Positions 1 through 9,961 of a stretch of DNA of 64,000 bases are shown piece by piece. Under the pieces are notes generated by a model. That model ran no database searches. It was given only the letters and a program-made list of their open reading frames with translations, and was not told the origin of the DNA. Every line of letters begins with the position of its first letter. Position 1 is the stretch's first letter. The stretch is from Cupriavidus pinatubonensis (lineage in GTDB: Bacteria; Pseudomonadota; Gammaproteobacteria; Burkholderiales; Burkholderiaceae), in contig NZ_CP080767.1 of NCBI RefSeq assembly GCF_019602855.1, forward strand, positions 1,116,001 to 1,180,000. The letters run 5' to 3'. The position numbers and the translations under genes are program-made.

Positions 1-159
1 CTGGCCCATCATGCAGAAGTATTCGGGCAACAGCACCAGTTCCGCGCCGCCGCGCGCGGCTTCGGCAATCAGCGATTCAGCACGTGCGAGGTTGGCGTCG
101 AGCGACGTGCCGGTCACGGTCTGGATGGCGGCAACACGGAACGGGGCAGGGGCTTGCAT
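1..159 (-). CDS. Carbon-nitrogen hydrolase (nitrilase superfamily), N-terminal fragment
   Basis: This is the first 53 codons of a minus-strand gene that runs off the left edge of the window. The protein begins MQAPAPFRVAAIQT and contains LVLLPEYF near residue 46. The glutamate there is the first member of the Glu-Lys-Cys triad of the nitrilase/amidase superfamily; Lys and Cys would lie outside the window. AGAGGA sits a few bases before the ATG as a ribosome binding site. It lies 37 bases downstream of yhdP on the same strand, so the two are probably co-transcribed. Substrate cannot be told from this fragment; Nit-type omega-amidases are one possibility. Confidence 0.85.
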   Translation of the reverse strand, partial: MQAPAPFRVAAIQTVTGTSLDANLARAESLIAEAARGGAELVLLPEYFCMMGQ

Positions 160-196
160 GGGTCGTTTCCTCTGGCAGCGCGCCGCGGCGCGGGGA

Positions 197-3100
197 TCAG
201 CGCTGCAGGGCCGGCTCGGCGCGGTTCTGGTACGTCGGATGTTGCGGCTTATTGTCCCCCAGATTGCCGATCTGCGGGTTGGCCCAGCTGCCCGTGATGC
301 GGTAGTGCTGCGTGAACACCTTGGAGAACTCGTCGGCAAACAGCAGCTGCGCGGCGAGCGTGCCGATACCCAGTACCGGGTTGATGAACGCCGCCGCCAC
401 CGACGTGGTGGTGGCGTTGATGCGCGGCACCACGCGCACATCGATGTCCTGGGTTTCGCGCAGCAGATTGGCCGATCCCGTCATGCTCGCAATGATCTGC
501 GGGCTCTTCAGTTCGAAATCCTGGATGGTGCCGACGCCGTTCTCGATGGTTCCGGAACCGGTGATGCGGTCGAACAGCAGGCCGCGCCCCGACAGCGTGC
601 GGAAATCCAGCGTGGCAAAGCGCAACAGGCCTTGCAGGCTGAGCACGCCGAGCAGGCGCGCGGCGCCCGGGTCGACGCTGAGGATCTGTCCGTTCTCAAG
701 ATCGATCGATAGCCGGCCAGTCAGAGTCGGGTAGTCGATCGACATCGGCGAGCCGCGCCACACCACGCGGCCTTCGAGCTTGCCCTTGCCGTCGCGCAGC
801 GTGTGCGGCAGGCCCAGCCGTTCCAGCGTTGCGCCCGCGTCACGGATGTCGATGGCAAAGGTCAGCGCCGTGCGGCGCGGGGCATTGGCCGCGTCGCCGT
901 CGCGCAGCCGGCGCGGCACGCGCCACGTGCCGCTGCCGGTCAGCGTGGCACCAGGCTGGTCGATCAGCAGCCGCTCCAGCGTCCAGACTGGTTCGTCGCC
1001 GCTCTTGCTGCTGTGAGCCACTACCTCGAGCTTGCCGAAGTCATGCCCGTGCAGCGTGAACTGCTCGGCGACCAGGTCGATGGACGGCAGGGTGTCGATG
1101 CTGTTGGCGATCGCGTCGACGACATTGTGTTCGTCGTTCGCATCGGGCACGTTCAGACGGCTCAGGCGCAGGCGCATGGCGCCGGAACCGGACGGCCCTT
1201 CGGCGCGCCATTGCATATTGCCGGCGATCTGGCGCGATTCCAGCTTGACGTCCCAGCCGGCGGCCTCGCGCGCCGCATCGACCGTGACGTCGTCGAGCGT
1301 GCGACCCGCGGCGTGCAGCGTGCGCATGCGTGCGTTGATGCGCTCAGGCAGGAACGCCGGCGGGCTGGCGCGATGGCTGCCATCGCCCTGCGTGCTGCCA
1401 AGGCTGGCCAGTGCCGCGCGCCAGCCGTCGAAATCGAACTGGTCGAGCGTGGCCACGGCCGTGACGCCGCTTGCGGGCAAGGACGCGGCCTGTTGCAGGC
1501 CGATACCGCCGGCCACCACCTCGGTGTCGCCGCCATTGCGGTCCGAGCGCAGCAGATAGCGCGCGTTGAGCGCGCCGCCAAGCTGGACCACTACCTCTTC
1601 CAGGCCGGTGCGTCCCGGAGCGGGCCGCAGGTCGAAGCGCAGCGGCATGTCTTGCGCGGCGGTCTTGGCCAGCGGCGCGGGCAGGCCGATGGCCATGCCG
1701 TTGAGGTCCGAGTTGACCTGGACCTGCGTCTGCTTCTCGTGCGAACTGAACACCGCGCTGTAAGCGGTACTGCCTTCCAGGCGGGCCGCCAGCGTGGCCA
1801 GCGAAGAACCCGTTGCCGCTTCGCGCATGCCGGCTCCCGTGGCATTGCCGTTCGCGGTCACGCGCACGCTGCCGTCGGGCTGCGATCCACCGCCGATGCT
1901 CACTTCGCCACCGAGGAAGCGGGCACGCATGTTCTCCAGCTGGAAGCCATGCTCGTTGAAGGCAATAACGCCGCTGGCGCCGCTCAGTTGCGGGATCTGC
2001 GGATTGAGCACGACGTCGTTGCCCGGAAACCGGAAGCTGCCCTCGACGCGCGTGGCGTTGGCGTTGGTCAGCGGCATATCGAGCTTGAGCTTGAGTTCGC
2101 CGTTGCCCTGCGCGCGCGCGTTGTCCGCAAAGTGTCCGGTCCACTCGCGCACGGGTGAGGCCGCCATATAGCGCAGGAAGCCCTGGACGGCGCCGCTCGC
2201 ACCGCCGTCTATCTCCAGGCGGCCGTGGTCGCTGAGGTCATCGATGCCGCCGTTCACGTCCTGCAGCGTCACGCCGGCAATGCCCAGGACGGTGGCGCGG
2301 CGGGCCACGAACGACATGCCGCCGCGCTCGAACAGCACCTGGCCGTCGATATCGGCAAACGTTGGCCACAGCGGAGCGCCCCCGGGGGCGGTGTCGTGCG
2401 CGGCGATCTGGTACCTGACCTGCCGGATCGGTACTTCGACACGGAAATCGCCGGCTTTTTCGTACGGTCCATGGAACGGGAAATGCGTCAGGTCGCCCTT
2501 GAGCACGAAGCGCACGCCGCTCGCTTCGCCGCCGGCCAGCGCGCCCGCCAGGTAGTGGCGCGTGCCGCTGGGAATGCCCGTCGGCAGATAGCGCGGCACG
2601 CGCGCGACCTGCGCGCGGCTCAGTTCGCCGCTCAGGTCGGCAATGCCGGATGCGCTGTCGCCGCCGGTGCGCCACGTGCCGTTCACGCTGCCGGCCGTGT
2701 CGGCATTGGCAAAGCGGAGGTTCTCCACATTGACGGCTGTGTTGCCATCCTGGCGGGTCCAGCGCACATCGCCGCTGAGCTGGTCGAAGGGCAGGCGCGG
2801 CTCGTCGAACATGCCGGGAAGGACCAGCGCGGCATTGCTGCCTTCGACATGCACCTTGCCCTGCCGGTCATCGAAACTGAACGTGCCAGACAGGTTGGCA
2901 AAGCCCGGCACGCCCAGGTTCGGCTTGCCGTTGGGCCCGACAGCGGGCACTGCCGGCTGGCCATTGACCGACACATTGCGCAGTGTGCCCTGAACGGTGT
3001 AGTGGGCCTTGCCCGGGCGGCGTTCGAGCACACCCGCGCGGTCGCGATTCCAGTTCACGTTCAGGTTGTCGATATGGCCTGCCGGCTGCAAGGCGCGCAA

Positions 3101-4456
3101 CTGGCGCAGCACCGCGGTATCGATCGGCATCGACGTGGCCAGTGCTCGCACTGTGTTGAGGTCGAACGTCGGCGCCTTCAGCGTGAACTTGCGCAACTGG
3201 TCCTTGTTATCTCGGGCCCATCCCAGCGTGACCTGCCGCATGCCTTCGCGCCAGGCGGTGTCGCTGGCGGAGGGCGGGCCGGCAGCCGGGCGAGGCTGCC
3301 ACAGCAGGGTGTTGATGGTCAGCAGGTTGTTGCCTTCTCGGTCGCTGCGATGCACGAGGAAGGCCTGCGTATTGGCGAGTTGCAGGGCTTCGCTGGCGCC
3401 TGCGAGTTGCAGGTCGATGCCGCTGCCGCGCAGTCGCGCCTGGCTGCGCACGATGCGGCCGCCGCTGAACTCCACGGTACCGTCGGTGCTGAAGCTGCCA
3501 CCCGACACGCGTTCGAACACGGTCAGGTAGCGTTGCACCACCGGTAGTTGCAGTTGCGTCACGTCCCAGCTTGCCTGCCCCGACCAGTAGCGCCAGTTGC
3601 CGGCGCTGTGCAGGTAGTCGTGGCGCAGGCTCGCGCGCAACACCAGCGGCCGCGGCGCCAGCGCTTCGGACTGCGCCTCCAGGCTGATCTCGTGGTGCAG
3701 GCCATTGCGCTGGGCGCTGAAGTGGATCTGGGCCACGTCGAGTTGCGGCAGGCGGCCCTTTTCGTCCAGCCAGCGCAGCTTGCCGTCCCTCAGCTCCATA
3801 TTGCCCTGGCCCATCAGCCAGTCAAGGAAGCGGTTGTCGTCGGGCTTGCCGCGGGCAGTATCGACGGCCATGCCCGCGACGAGCAGCTTGCCTTCGGTCG
3901 TGCGGCGCACAAGCACATCGGTCCCCGAAGCATCGAGCGTCACGAACTGCAGGTCCATGCTGAACAGCGAGCGCCAGGCCAGCTTGCCGTCCAGTGCACC
4001 GGCCGCGAGCAGCGTGCGCTGCTGGGCATCGACCAGCTTGAGGCCGCGTGCGCGGAAGGCCGGATGCCAGCCGTCCCAATAGGTATCGAGCGAATCGATG
4101 GTCAGTTTGGCCGACAGCGCCAGCGTGCCGCGGTCTTCCAGCCATTGCCGCGCGGCAGACGCCTGCGGCCAGAGCACAAAACGGATCAGCAGGCCAGCCA
4201 CAAGGGCCAGCGCAGCCAAAGCCAGGGCCAGGCGGGCCAGCGTGCGGCCCAGTCCGCGCCAGACCGGATGGCGCACCGCGGCGCGCAGCGACCCGGCGCA
4301 AAGGCGTGCAAACGCGCGCAGGCGATCGGCAGGCGAAACCGGCGTCGGGGCAGCAGGGGATGCAATGGAAGGGGCCAGGCCGGCGACGGCCTCCTGGCTA
4401 CCCGCGCCCGCATTGGGGTTGGAGCCGTCAGCGGGGTTTGGGGCGCGGCTGGACAT
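197..4456 (-). CDS. yhdP: YhdP family protein (AsmA-like, TIGR02099 type)
   Basis: A very large envelope protein of about 1419 residues. A basic, proline-rich N-terminal tail is followed by one membrane anchor near residues 75-95 (LARLALALAALALVAGLLIR). A long, beta-rich periplasmic region then repeats DUF3971/AsmA-like modules and ends in an AsmA-type C-terminal domain. In other proteobacteria YhdP, with TamB and YdbH, helps move phospholipids to the outer membrane; that role is inferred here by family. The frame stays open upstream to 4534, but I chose the ATG at 4456 (MSSRAPNP) because the extra residues look unlike an N-terminus. It is divergent from glnE, and the nitrilase-family gene follows it. 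Confidence 0.88.
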   Translation of the reverse strand: MSSRAPNPADGSNPNAGAGSQEAVAGLAPSIASPAAPTPVSPADRLRAFARLCAGSLRAAVRHPVWRGLGRTLARLALALAALALVAGLLIRFVLWPQASAARQWLEDRGTLALSAKLTIDSLDTYWDGWHPAFRARGLKLVDAQQRTLLAAGALDGKLAWRSLFSMDLQFVTLDASGTDVLVRRTTEGKLLVAGMAVDTARGKPDDNRFLDWLMGQGNMELRDGKLRWLDEKGRLPQLDVAQIHFSAQRNGLHHEISLEAQSEALAPRPLVLRASLRHDYLHSAGNWRYWSGQASWDVTQLQLPVVQRYLTVFERVSGGSFSTDGTVEFSGGRIVRSQARLRGSGIDLQLAGASEALQLANTQAFLVHRSDREGNNLLTINTLLWQPRPAAGPPSASDTAWREGMRQVTLGWARDNKDQLRKFTLKAPTFDLNTVRALATSMPIDTAVLRQLRALQPAGHIDNLNVNWNRDRAGVLERRPGKAHYTVQGTLRNVSVNGQPAVPAVGPNGKPNLGVPGFANLSGTFSFDDRQGKVHVEGSNAALVLPGMFDEPRLPFDQLSGDVRWTRQDGNTAVNVENLRFANADTAGSVNGTWRTGGDSASGIADLSGELSRAQVARVPRYLPTGIPSGTRHYLAGALAGGEASGVRFVLKGDLTHFPFHGPYEKAGDFRVEVPIRQVRYQIAAHDTAPGGAPLWPTFADIDGQVLFERGGMSFVARRATVLGIAGVTLQDVNGGIDDLSDHGRLEIDGGASGAVQGFLRYMAASPVREWTGHFADNARAQGNGELKLKLDMPLTNANATRVEGSFRFPGNDVVLNPQIPQLSGASGVIAFNEHGFQLENMRARFLGGEVSIGGGSQPDGSVRVTANGNATGAGMREAATGSSLATLAARLEGSTAYSAVFSSHEKQTQVQVNSDLNGMAIGLPAPLAKTAAQDMPLRFDLRPAPGRTGLEEVVVQLGGALNARYLLRSDRNGGDTEVVAGGIGLQQAASLPASGVTAVATLDQFDFDGWRAALASLGSTQGDGSHRASPPAFLPERINARMRTLHAAGRTLDDVTVDAAREAAGWDVKLESRQIAGNMQWRAEGPSGSGAMRLRLSRLNVPDANDEHNVVDAIANSIDTLPSIDLVAEQFTLHGHDFGKLEVVAHSSKSGDEPVWTLERLLIDQPGATLTGSGTWRVPRRLRDGDAANAPRRTALTFAIDIRDAGATLERLGLPHTLRDGKGKLEGRVVWRGSPMSIDYPTLTGRLSIDLENGQILSVDPGAARLLGVLSLQGLLRFATLDFRTLSGRGLLFDRITGSGTIENGVGTIQDFELKSPQIIASMTGSANLLRETQDIDVRVVPRINATTTSVAAAFINPVLGIGTLAAQLLFADEFSKVFTQHYRITGSWANPQIGNLGDNKPQHPTYQNRAEPALQR

Positions 4457-4583
4457 GCGCAGATTATCCGACAATACTAGCCGCTCTCCAATCTGGCGCC
4501 CGGCCTTTGTATGTTGCAAACAGTTGACACGCAAGGGATGCCGCGGGCGCGCCGCACCTGTCCCTGCATTTCAAGTTACTGGA

Positions 4584-7535
4584 ATGACTGCCTCTGATCC
4601 GACGAGTTCCGCCGCGGGCACCACCGCCGAAATCCAACCCGGTCAATATGGCGCAGGCGCCACGGGCCAGCCGTTATGCGACATGGCCTGCGGCGCATTC
4701 GCCACTACCGCTGCCACAGGGCCGGAACCGGTCGATTTCGAGGGCCACGTATTGTACTCGGCCTCGTACTCGCATTACGCAAGGCGTGTCCTCCTGGCCA
4801 GGCCGGAGCTGCCGGGCATCGTTTCCGCCGCTGCGGCGCAGCCGCTGACCAGGGCCTGGATGAGCGAGCGCCTGAAGGCCTTGCAGGAGCCTTCGGCCGA
4901 CATGGAGGAGTCCGTCAAGCGCGCCCTGCGGCGTCTGCGTGCCGAGGTCATGTGCGTGGCGATCGAGCGAGACCTGCGCGGCCAGGCGACGCTGGCCGAA
5001 GTCACGGGTGCGATGACCGACCTTGCCGAGCTTTGCATCCAGCACGGCCTGGCCATGCTCGGCGACGACCTGGCCGCGACTTACGGCAGGCCGGTCGGCG
5101 AACAGAGCGGGGAGGTGCAGGAGCTTGTTGTGGTCGGCATGGGCAAGCTGGGCGGCCGCGAACTCAATGTGTCGTCCGATATCGACCTGATCTTCCTGTA
5201 CGACGAAGACGGCGAGACCCGCGGCGGCACGCGCAGCCTGTCCAACCATGAGTACTTCATCCGGCTCGGCCGGCGCCTGATCAACCTGCTGGCCGACGTG
5301 ACCGGCGACGGCTACGTGTTCCGCGTCGACATGCGCCTGCGGCCCAACGGCGACGCGGGTCCGCTTGCCTGCAGCTTCGGCATGCTCGAGGAATACCTCG
5401 TGGTGCAGGGCCGCGAATGGGAGCGCTATGCGTGGATCAAGGGCAGGGTAGTGTCGGCGCTCGACACCCCGCATGCCGAGCGCACGGCGGCGCTGCTCGC
5501 GCGGCTAACCACGCCGTTCGTGTTCCGGCGCTACCTGGACTACGGCGTGATCGCGGCAATCCGCTCGCTGCACGCCCAGATCCGCAGCGAGGCGGCGAAG
5601 CGCAGCGGCGGCCTGGCCGGGCATGGCGTCAACCAGCGTTCGTTCAATATCAAGCTCGGCCGCGGCGGCATCCGCGAGATCGAGTTCATGGCGCAGGTGT
5701 TCCAACTGATCCGAGGCGGGCAGGACCCCGCGCTGCGCGTGCGGCCGACGCTCGAGGTGCTGGCCGTCGCCGTCGACCGCGGCCTGCTGCCCGCAGCCCA
5801 GGCCGCGCAACTCTGCGATGCCTACCGCTTCCTGCGCCAGCTCGAACACCGCTTGCAGTATCGCGACGACGCCCAGACCCACCACCTGCCGACCACGCCG
5901 GAAGAACAGCTCGCAGTCGCGCAGATGATGGGCTGCGCCGACTGGGCCGCGCTGACCGACAAGCTCGCGGCGCTGCAGGAGCCGGTCGCGCAGCAGTTCG
6001 AGGCCACGTTCTCGGACCCCGACGCCTCGCCGTGCGAGGCGCTTTGGCCAGGCATCGTGCTCGAAGACCAGCAGGCGCGCAGCACACAGGACGGGCCCGA
6101 CCAGAGCGGTCCGGATACGGAGGTGTCGCCATGCCAGCGCCTGCAGGAAGCAGGCTTTACCGATTGCACCGGGCTGTTCGACAGGTTGCGCGCGATCGCC
6201 ACATCACTGCGCTACCGCGCGCTGTCCGAATCGAGCCGCGTGCGTTTTGACCAGCTGGTCAACCGTGCACTCGATCTTGCGGCCAGGCAGAAGGACGCGG
6301 ACAGCACCATTACGCGCTTTATCGATTTCCTGGAGGCGATCAGCCGCCGCGCATCATATCTGTCGCTGCTGTCGGAATACCCGCAGGCCATGGACCGCGT
6401 CGCGCATACGCTGCATGCGTCGCGCTGGGCGGCCGCCTACCTGACGCGCCATCCGCAACTACTTGACGAGCTGCTGGACAGCGATGCGCTGGCGGGCGCG
6501 CCCGACTGGCCCGCATTCCGGCGCCGGCTGGCCGAGCGGCTGCTGGCCGCGGACGGCCAGATCGAGCAGCAGATGGACGTCCTGCGCCGCGAGCATCATG
6601 CCGAGACCTTCCGCATCCTGCTGCAGGATCTGCAGGGGCTGCTGACTGTCGAGCAGATTGCGGACCGGCTGTCCGACCTGGCCGATGCCATGCTGGAGGC
6701 CACGCTGGAAACCGTCTGGCGGCAGCTCGCCACGCGCCATTGCGACAAGCCGCGCTTCGCCGTGATTGCCTACGGGCGCCTGGGCGGCAAGGAACTCGGC
6801 TATGCCTCGGACCTCGACATCATCTTCCTGTATGAAGACGAGCACGAGCGCGCGCCGGACGTCTACGCCGCGTACGCGCGGCGCCTGATCACCTGGCTGA
6901 CGAGCCATACCGCAGCCGGCTCGCTGTTCGACGTGGACATGCGCCTGCGCCCGAACGGCGCGGCGGGACTGCTCGTGACGAGCTTCGACGCGTTCCGCCG
7001 CTACCAGCTTCGCGAAGGCGACAACACCGCCTGGGTGTGGGAGCACCAGGCGCTCACGCGTGCACGCTTTTGCGCGGGCGATACTTCGATCGGCGCACGC
7101 TTCGAAGCGCTGCGTGACGAGATCCTGCGCCAGCCGCGCGATGCCGCCGCACTGCGCGACGAGATCGTGCAGATGCGCGGCAAGGTGGCTGAGGGGCATC
7201 CCAACCCGACACCACTGTTCGACCTGAAGCATGACCGCGGCGGCATGGTGGATATCGAGTTCACCGTGCAGTATCTCGTGCTGCTGCACAGCGGGACGCA
7301 TCCGCAGCTCACGCGTAACGCGGGCAATATCGCGCTGCTGCGTGAAGCCGGTGAGCTGGGGCTGATCGACGCCCCGCTGGCCGTGCAGGTTGGCGACGCC
7401 TATCGGCAGTTCCGCGCGCTGCAGCACCAGTTGCGGCTCGACGGGCAGGCCCACGCGCGCGTGCCCGCCGAGCAAGTGGCCGAACAGACGGCGCACGTAC
7501 GGGCCCTCTGGCAGGCCGTATTCGGTGCTGGCTGA
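4584..7535 (+). CDS. glnE: Bifunctional glutamine synthetase adenylyltransferase/deadenylase
   Basis: GlnE adds AMP to glutamine synthetase or removes it, controlling nitrogen assimilation in answer to PII protein and glutamine. At 983 residues it is close to the family length (about 950). The tandem arrangement is visible: an N-terminal nucleotidyltransferase domain with GKLGGRELNVSSDIDLIFLY and a C-terminal one with GRLGGKELGYASDLDIIFLY, each keeping the G-G...D-x-D metal-binding pattern, with helical linkers between. The open frame extends to 4098, but the upstream part is antisense to yhdP, so the ATG at 4584 (MTASDPTSS) is preferred. The 3' end overlaps the rhombosortase frame by 11 bases if that gene uses its GTG. 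Confidence 0.95.
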   Translation: MTASDPTSSAAGTTAEIQPGQYGAGATGQPLCDMACGAFATTAATGPEPVDFEGHVLYSASYSHYARRVLLARPELPGIVSAAAAQPLTRAWMSERLKALQEPSADMEESVKRALRRLRAEVMCVAIERDLRGQATLAEVTGAMTDLAELCIQHGLAMLGDDLAATYGRPVGEQSGEVQELVVVGMGKLGGRELNVSSDIDLIFLYDEDGETRGGTRSLSNHEYFIRLGRRLINLLADVTGDGYVFRVDMRLRPNGDAGPLACSFGMLEEYLVVQGREWERYAWIKGRVVSALDTPHAERTAALLARLTTPFVFRRYLDYGVIAAIRSLHAQIRSEAAKRSGGLAGHGVNQRSFNIKLGRGGIREIEFMAQVFQLIRGGQDPALRVRPTLEVLAVAVDRGLLPAAQAAQLCDAYRFLRQLEHRLQYRDDAQTHHLPTTPEEQLAVAQMMGCADWAALTDKLAALQEPVAQQFEATFSDPDASPCEALWPGIVLEDQQARSTQDGPDQSGPDTEVSPCQRLQEAGFTDCTGLFDRLRAIATSLRYRALSESSRVRFDQLVNRALDLAARQKDADSTITRFIDFLEAISRRASYLSLLSEYPQAMDRVAHTLHASRWAAAYLTRHPQLLDELLDSDALAGAPDWPAFRRRLAERLLAADGQIEQQMDVLRREHHAETFRILLQDLQGLLTVEQIADRLSDLADAMLEATLETVWRQLATRHCDKPRFAVIAYGRLGGKELGYASDLDIIFLYEDEHERAPDVYAAYARRLITWLTSHTAAGSLFDVDMRLRPNGAAGLLVTSFDAFRRYQLREGDNTAWVWEHQALTRARFCAGDTSIGARFEALRDEILRQPRDAAALRDEIVQMRGKVAEGHPNPTPLFDLKHDRGGMVDIEFTVQYLVLLHSGTHPQLTRNAGNIALLREAGELGLIDAPLAVQVGDAYRQFRALQHQLRLDGQAHARVPAEQVAEQTAHVRALWQAVFGAG

Positions 7536-8145
7536 TCCGAGCCGGGCCGGCGCGACATGGCCGGGCATGCTGGCCGCGATCGGCGCGGTGTGGATACTGT
7601 CCGCGCTGATGAGCTTCGTGCCATGGCTGCACGCGCATGGCCTCTACCTGCGCGATGCCGTGCGGACCGGGAACGAGTGGTGGCGACTCGTCACCGCCAT
7701 GTGGGTCCACCTGGACTGGCGCCATTGGCTTGCCGATGCCTGTGCCGCGGCGGGTTTGCTGCTGCTGGCCGGCCGCGTGGCGCGCGCGCGCGCGGCGCTG
7801 GCGGTATTGGTGGTCTGCGGCATCGCCGTGCAGGTGGCGTTACTGCGCGTACCGGCGATCGGCTGGTATGGGGGGCTGTCGGGCGCACTGCACGGGCTGG
7901 CGCTCTGGGGCGCACTGAGCCTGCTGCGCGAGCCGGGCTTGCCACGTGCGATCGGTGTGCTGCTGAGCCTTGGCGTGATCGTCAAGGTGTGGCTCGAACA
8001 ATCGTGGCTCGCGCCGGTGGTGTTCGATCCGTCATGGGGGTTTGGCGTGGTTCGTGCCGCTCATGCGGCCGGCGCCGTGGCCGGTCTTGCCTGCTGGCTG
8101 CTGCAGGACTGGTGGCGGGGCCGGCACGCGCGGGCCCCGCATTGA
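7525..8145 (+). CDS. rrtA: Rhombosortase (rhomboid-family intramembrane protease)
   Basis: A small polytopic membrane protein of 206 residues from GTG 7525, or 192 from the ATG at 7567. It has about six hydrophobic segments and the rhomboid-like signature: a WVHLDWRHWLAD loop, GWYGGLSGALHGL carrying the likely nucleophile Ser119, and RAAHAAGAVAGL carrying the likely catalytic His180. Rhombosortases are short rhomboid relatives predicted to cleave proteins with a C-terminal GlyGly-CTERM sorting signal. The convergent neighbour, 12 bases away, encodes a protease with that signal. The GTG start overlaps the end of glnE, suggesting translational coupling; neither start has a strong ribosome binding site. 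Confidence 0.82.
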   Translation: MLADPSRAGATWPGMLAAIGAVWILSALMSFVPWLHAHGLYLRDAVRTGNEWWRLVTAMWVHLDWRHWLADACAAAGLLLLAGRVARARAALAVLVVCGIAVQVALLRVPAIGWYGGLSGALHGLALWGALSLLREPGLPRAIGVLLSLGVIVKVWLEQSWLAPVVFDPSWGFGVVRAAHAAGAVAGLACWLLQDWWRGRHARAPH

Positions 8146-8157
8146 AGACGGCGGCGA

Positions 8158-9819
8158 TCAGCCGCGCCGGCGCAGCGCGAAAGCGAGCATTCCGATCACG
8201 CCCAGTGCTGCTGCCAGCCATGGCGCCACCAGGCCTCCGCCGCCACCGCCGCTGGATTGCGAAGCAGCCGGCGGCGCCGCGCTGACGTTGGCCGCCGCAC
8301 TCAGCGCCCCATCGGCATCGAGCAGGCCCGCGCCGCAAACGCCCGGATTAGTCGTGCAAAAAGTGCCGGACGGATGGGGCCTTGCAGAACTCTTCAACGC
8401 CGCAGTGACCTGTGCCGGCGTCAGCGACGAGTTGACGGCCAGCATCAGCGACACCACGCCGGAGACCATCGGCGCCGCGAAACTCGTGCCCTGAGAGTTG
8501 CTGATCGTGTACGCGCCCAGCGATGTCGTGCCGTTATTGAAGAGCGTGCGGATAAACGACAGGGTTGTTGTGCAGGTTCCGTTCACGACCTTGGAATTGC
8601 CGCAGCCGCCCCCGGGTGCGCTGATGGTGACCTTTGGGCCCACATTGGCGTAGCTCGCGTTTTCGCCGTCGTTGGCATGCGCGGTAACCGCAATCACGCC
8701 GCTGCAGTCGGCTGGGGCTTCCAACGCCCCGGCGTTGTTACCGGCCGCCACGACAACGGATACGCCTCGCGCGACGACGTCGTTGATAGCCTGCTGTTCG
8801 ATGCTGGTGCAGGTGCCGCCCCCGAGACTGATGTTGACCACGCGGGCGGGGTTGGGATTGTCCGGCACATTGGGCACGTTGATGCCGGCTGCCCAACGCA
8901 GGCCATCTACGGTATCCGACAGCAGGGCGCCGCAACGGCCAGAGACGCGCACTGGCAGGATACGCGTGTTCCAGTCGACGCCGGCAATGCCCAGTGCGTT
9001 GTTGGTCACGGCGCCGAGTACGCCTGCCACCCGAGTGCCGTGCCAGCTGTTTGGAGTGGCTTCCTGCGTAGGTGTAGACGCGCCAGGGCACATGAAGCCC
9101 TGCGGCACGTTGTCTCCGGCATCCGTGGCGTCGCTGTCGCGGCCGTCGCCATCGTTGGAGATCGTCGTGCTGCTGATGAAGTCGTAACCGGGCAGCAGTT
9201 TGGCCACCAGGTCTGGATGGGGCAGGGTGCCGGTGTCGAGCACCGCCACGACCATGTTCGTGCTGCCGCGAGAGCGATCCCACGCATGCGGCAGATTGGC
9301 GCCGCCGGTGACGGTGCCCGTGCCCATCATGTAAGGCTGTGCCGAGGCAAATTCAGGGTCGTTGGGCAGGGTGTCGTGCAGGTGCAGCCAGCGGTCGGGC
9401 ACCGCGTCGGCGACGCGCGGATCCTGCCGCAACCTGGCGGCCAACCCTTCCGGATCGGTCTGGCTGCCATCCGCGGTTCCCAGCAGTTGCATATTGCCCG
9501 CCATGCTCCGTCGCACGGCAAGGTTCACGCCTGACTGATTGCGCAGGCGCTCCAGGCGGTCTTCGGAGGCCGTTGCAGCTTGCTTGGCGTCCGCCATTGC
9601 GCTGGAAGCACCGCCCACACCGGACGCGCTGGGCACGATGTTGGCATCACGCCAGCGAACGATGACATTGCCCGTATAAACCGGCGCTGCGCGGACGCCG
9701 TCACCGGCCGCTGCGGCAGGGATGCATGCGGTCCAGGACAGCAATGCGAGCACGGCTGCCGACCATCGGGCGGCAGCAGCGCGGCCAGGACGAGAAACGG
9801 GGTGCGACGGATGCGGCAT
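8158..9819 (-). CDS. S8 family (subtilisin-like) serine protease with GlyGly-CTERM sorting signal
   Basis: A 553-residue secreted protease. In order: an N-terminal signal peptide (about 1-38), a propeptide-like region (about 48-150), the S8 catalytic domain, and a C-terminal tail. The triad is visible as Asp195 (AVLDTGT), His260 (NSWHGTRVAG) and Ser446 (SQGTSFAAPMVSG), with the oxyanion Asn near 361 (VAAGNNAG). The tail has SSGGGGGG, then a hydrophobic helix, then RRRG: the GlyGly-CTERM pattern recognised by rhombosortase. Several cysteines suggest disulfides. I chose the ATG at 9819 because GGGAGG lies 5-6 bases upstream. That site is inside a small hairpin (9822-9835). The rhombosortase gene converges on it and a propeptide-like lipoprotein gene lies upstream. 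Confidence 0.92.
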   Translation of the reverse strand: MPHPSHPVSRPGRAAAARWSAAVLALLSWTACIPAAAAGDGVRAAPVYTGNVIVRWRDANIVPSASGVGGASSAMADAKQAATASEDRLERLRNQSGVNLAVRRSMAGNMQLLGTADGSQTDPEGLAARLRQDPRVADAVPDRWLHLHDTLPNDPEFASAQPYMMGTGTVTGGANLPHAWDRSRGSTNMVVAVLDTGTLPHPDLVAKLLPGYDFISSTTISNDGDGRDSDATDAGDNVPQGFMCPGASTPTQEATPNSWHGTRVAGVLGAVTNNALGIAGVDWNTRILPVRVSGRCGALLSDTVDGLRWAAGINVPNVPDNPNPARVVNISLGGGTCTSIEQQAINDVVARGVSVVVAAGNNAGALEAPADCSGVIAVTAHANDGENASYANVGPKVTISAPGGGCGNSKVVNGTCTTTLSFIRTLFNNGTTSLGAYTISNSQGTSFAAPMVSGVVSLMLAVNSSLTPAQVTAALKSSARPHPSGTFCTTNPGVCGAGLLDADGALSAAANVSAAPPAASQSSGGGGGGLVAPWLAAALGVIGMLAFALRRRG

Positions 9820-9961
9820 GAACACCTCCCGGTGTGTCCCTGCGGACTCGCCTCATGGCGCCGACGCTGGGGACAATGCTATGTAGCGAATACGATTCAG
9901 CTGGATTCCGCAAGTGTGCCGAAGGCTTAACCCGGCTCGTAAAGTCCGGTAGCCCACGCAG

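Noticed and set aside
803..2158. 451-codon plus-strand frame inside yhdP
   Set aside because: Antisense shadow of yhdP, without domains.
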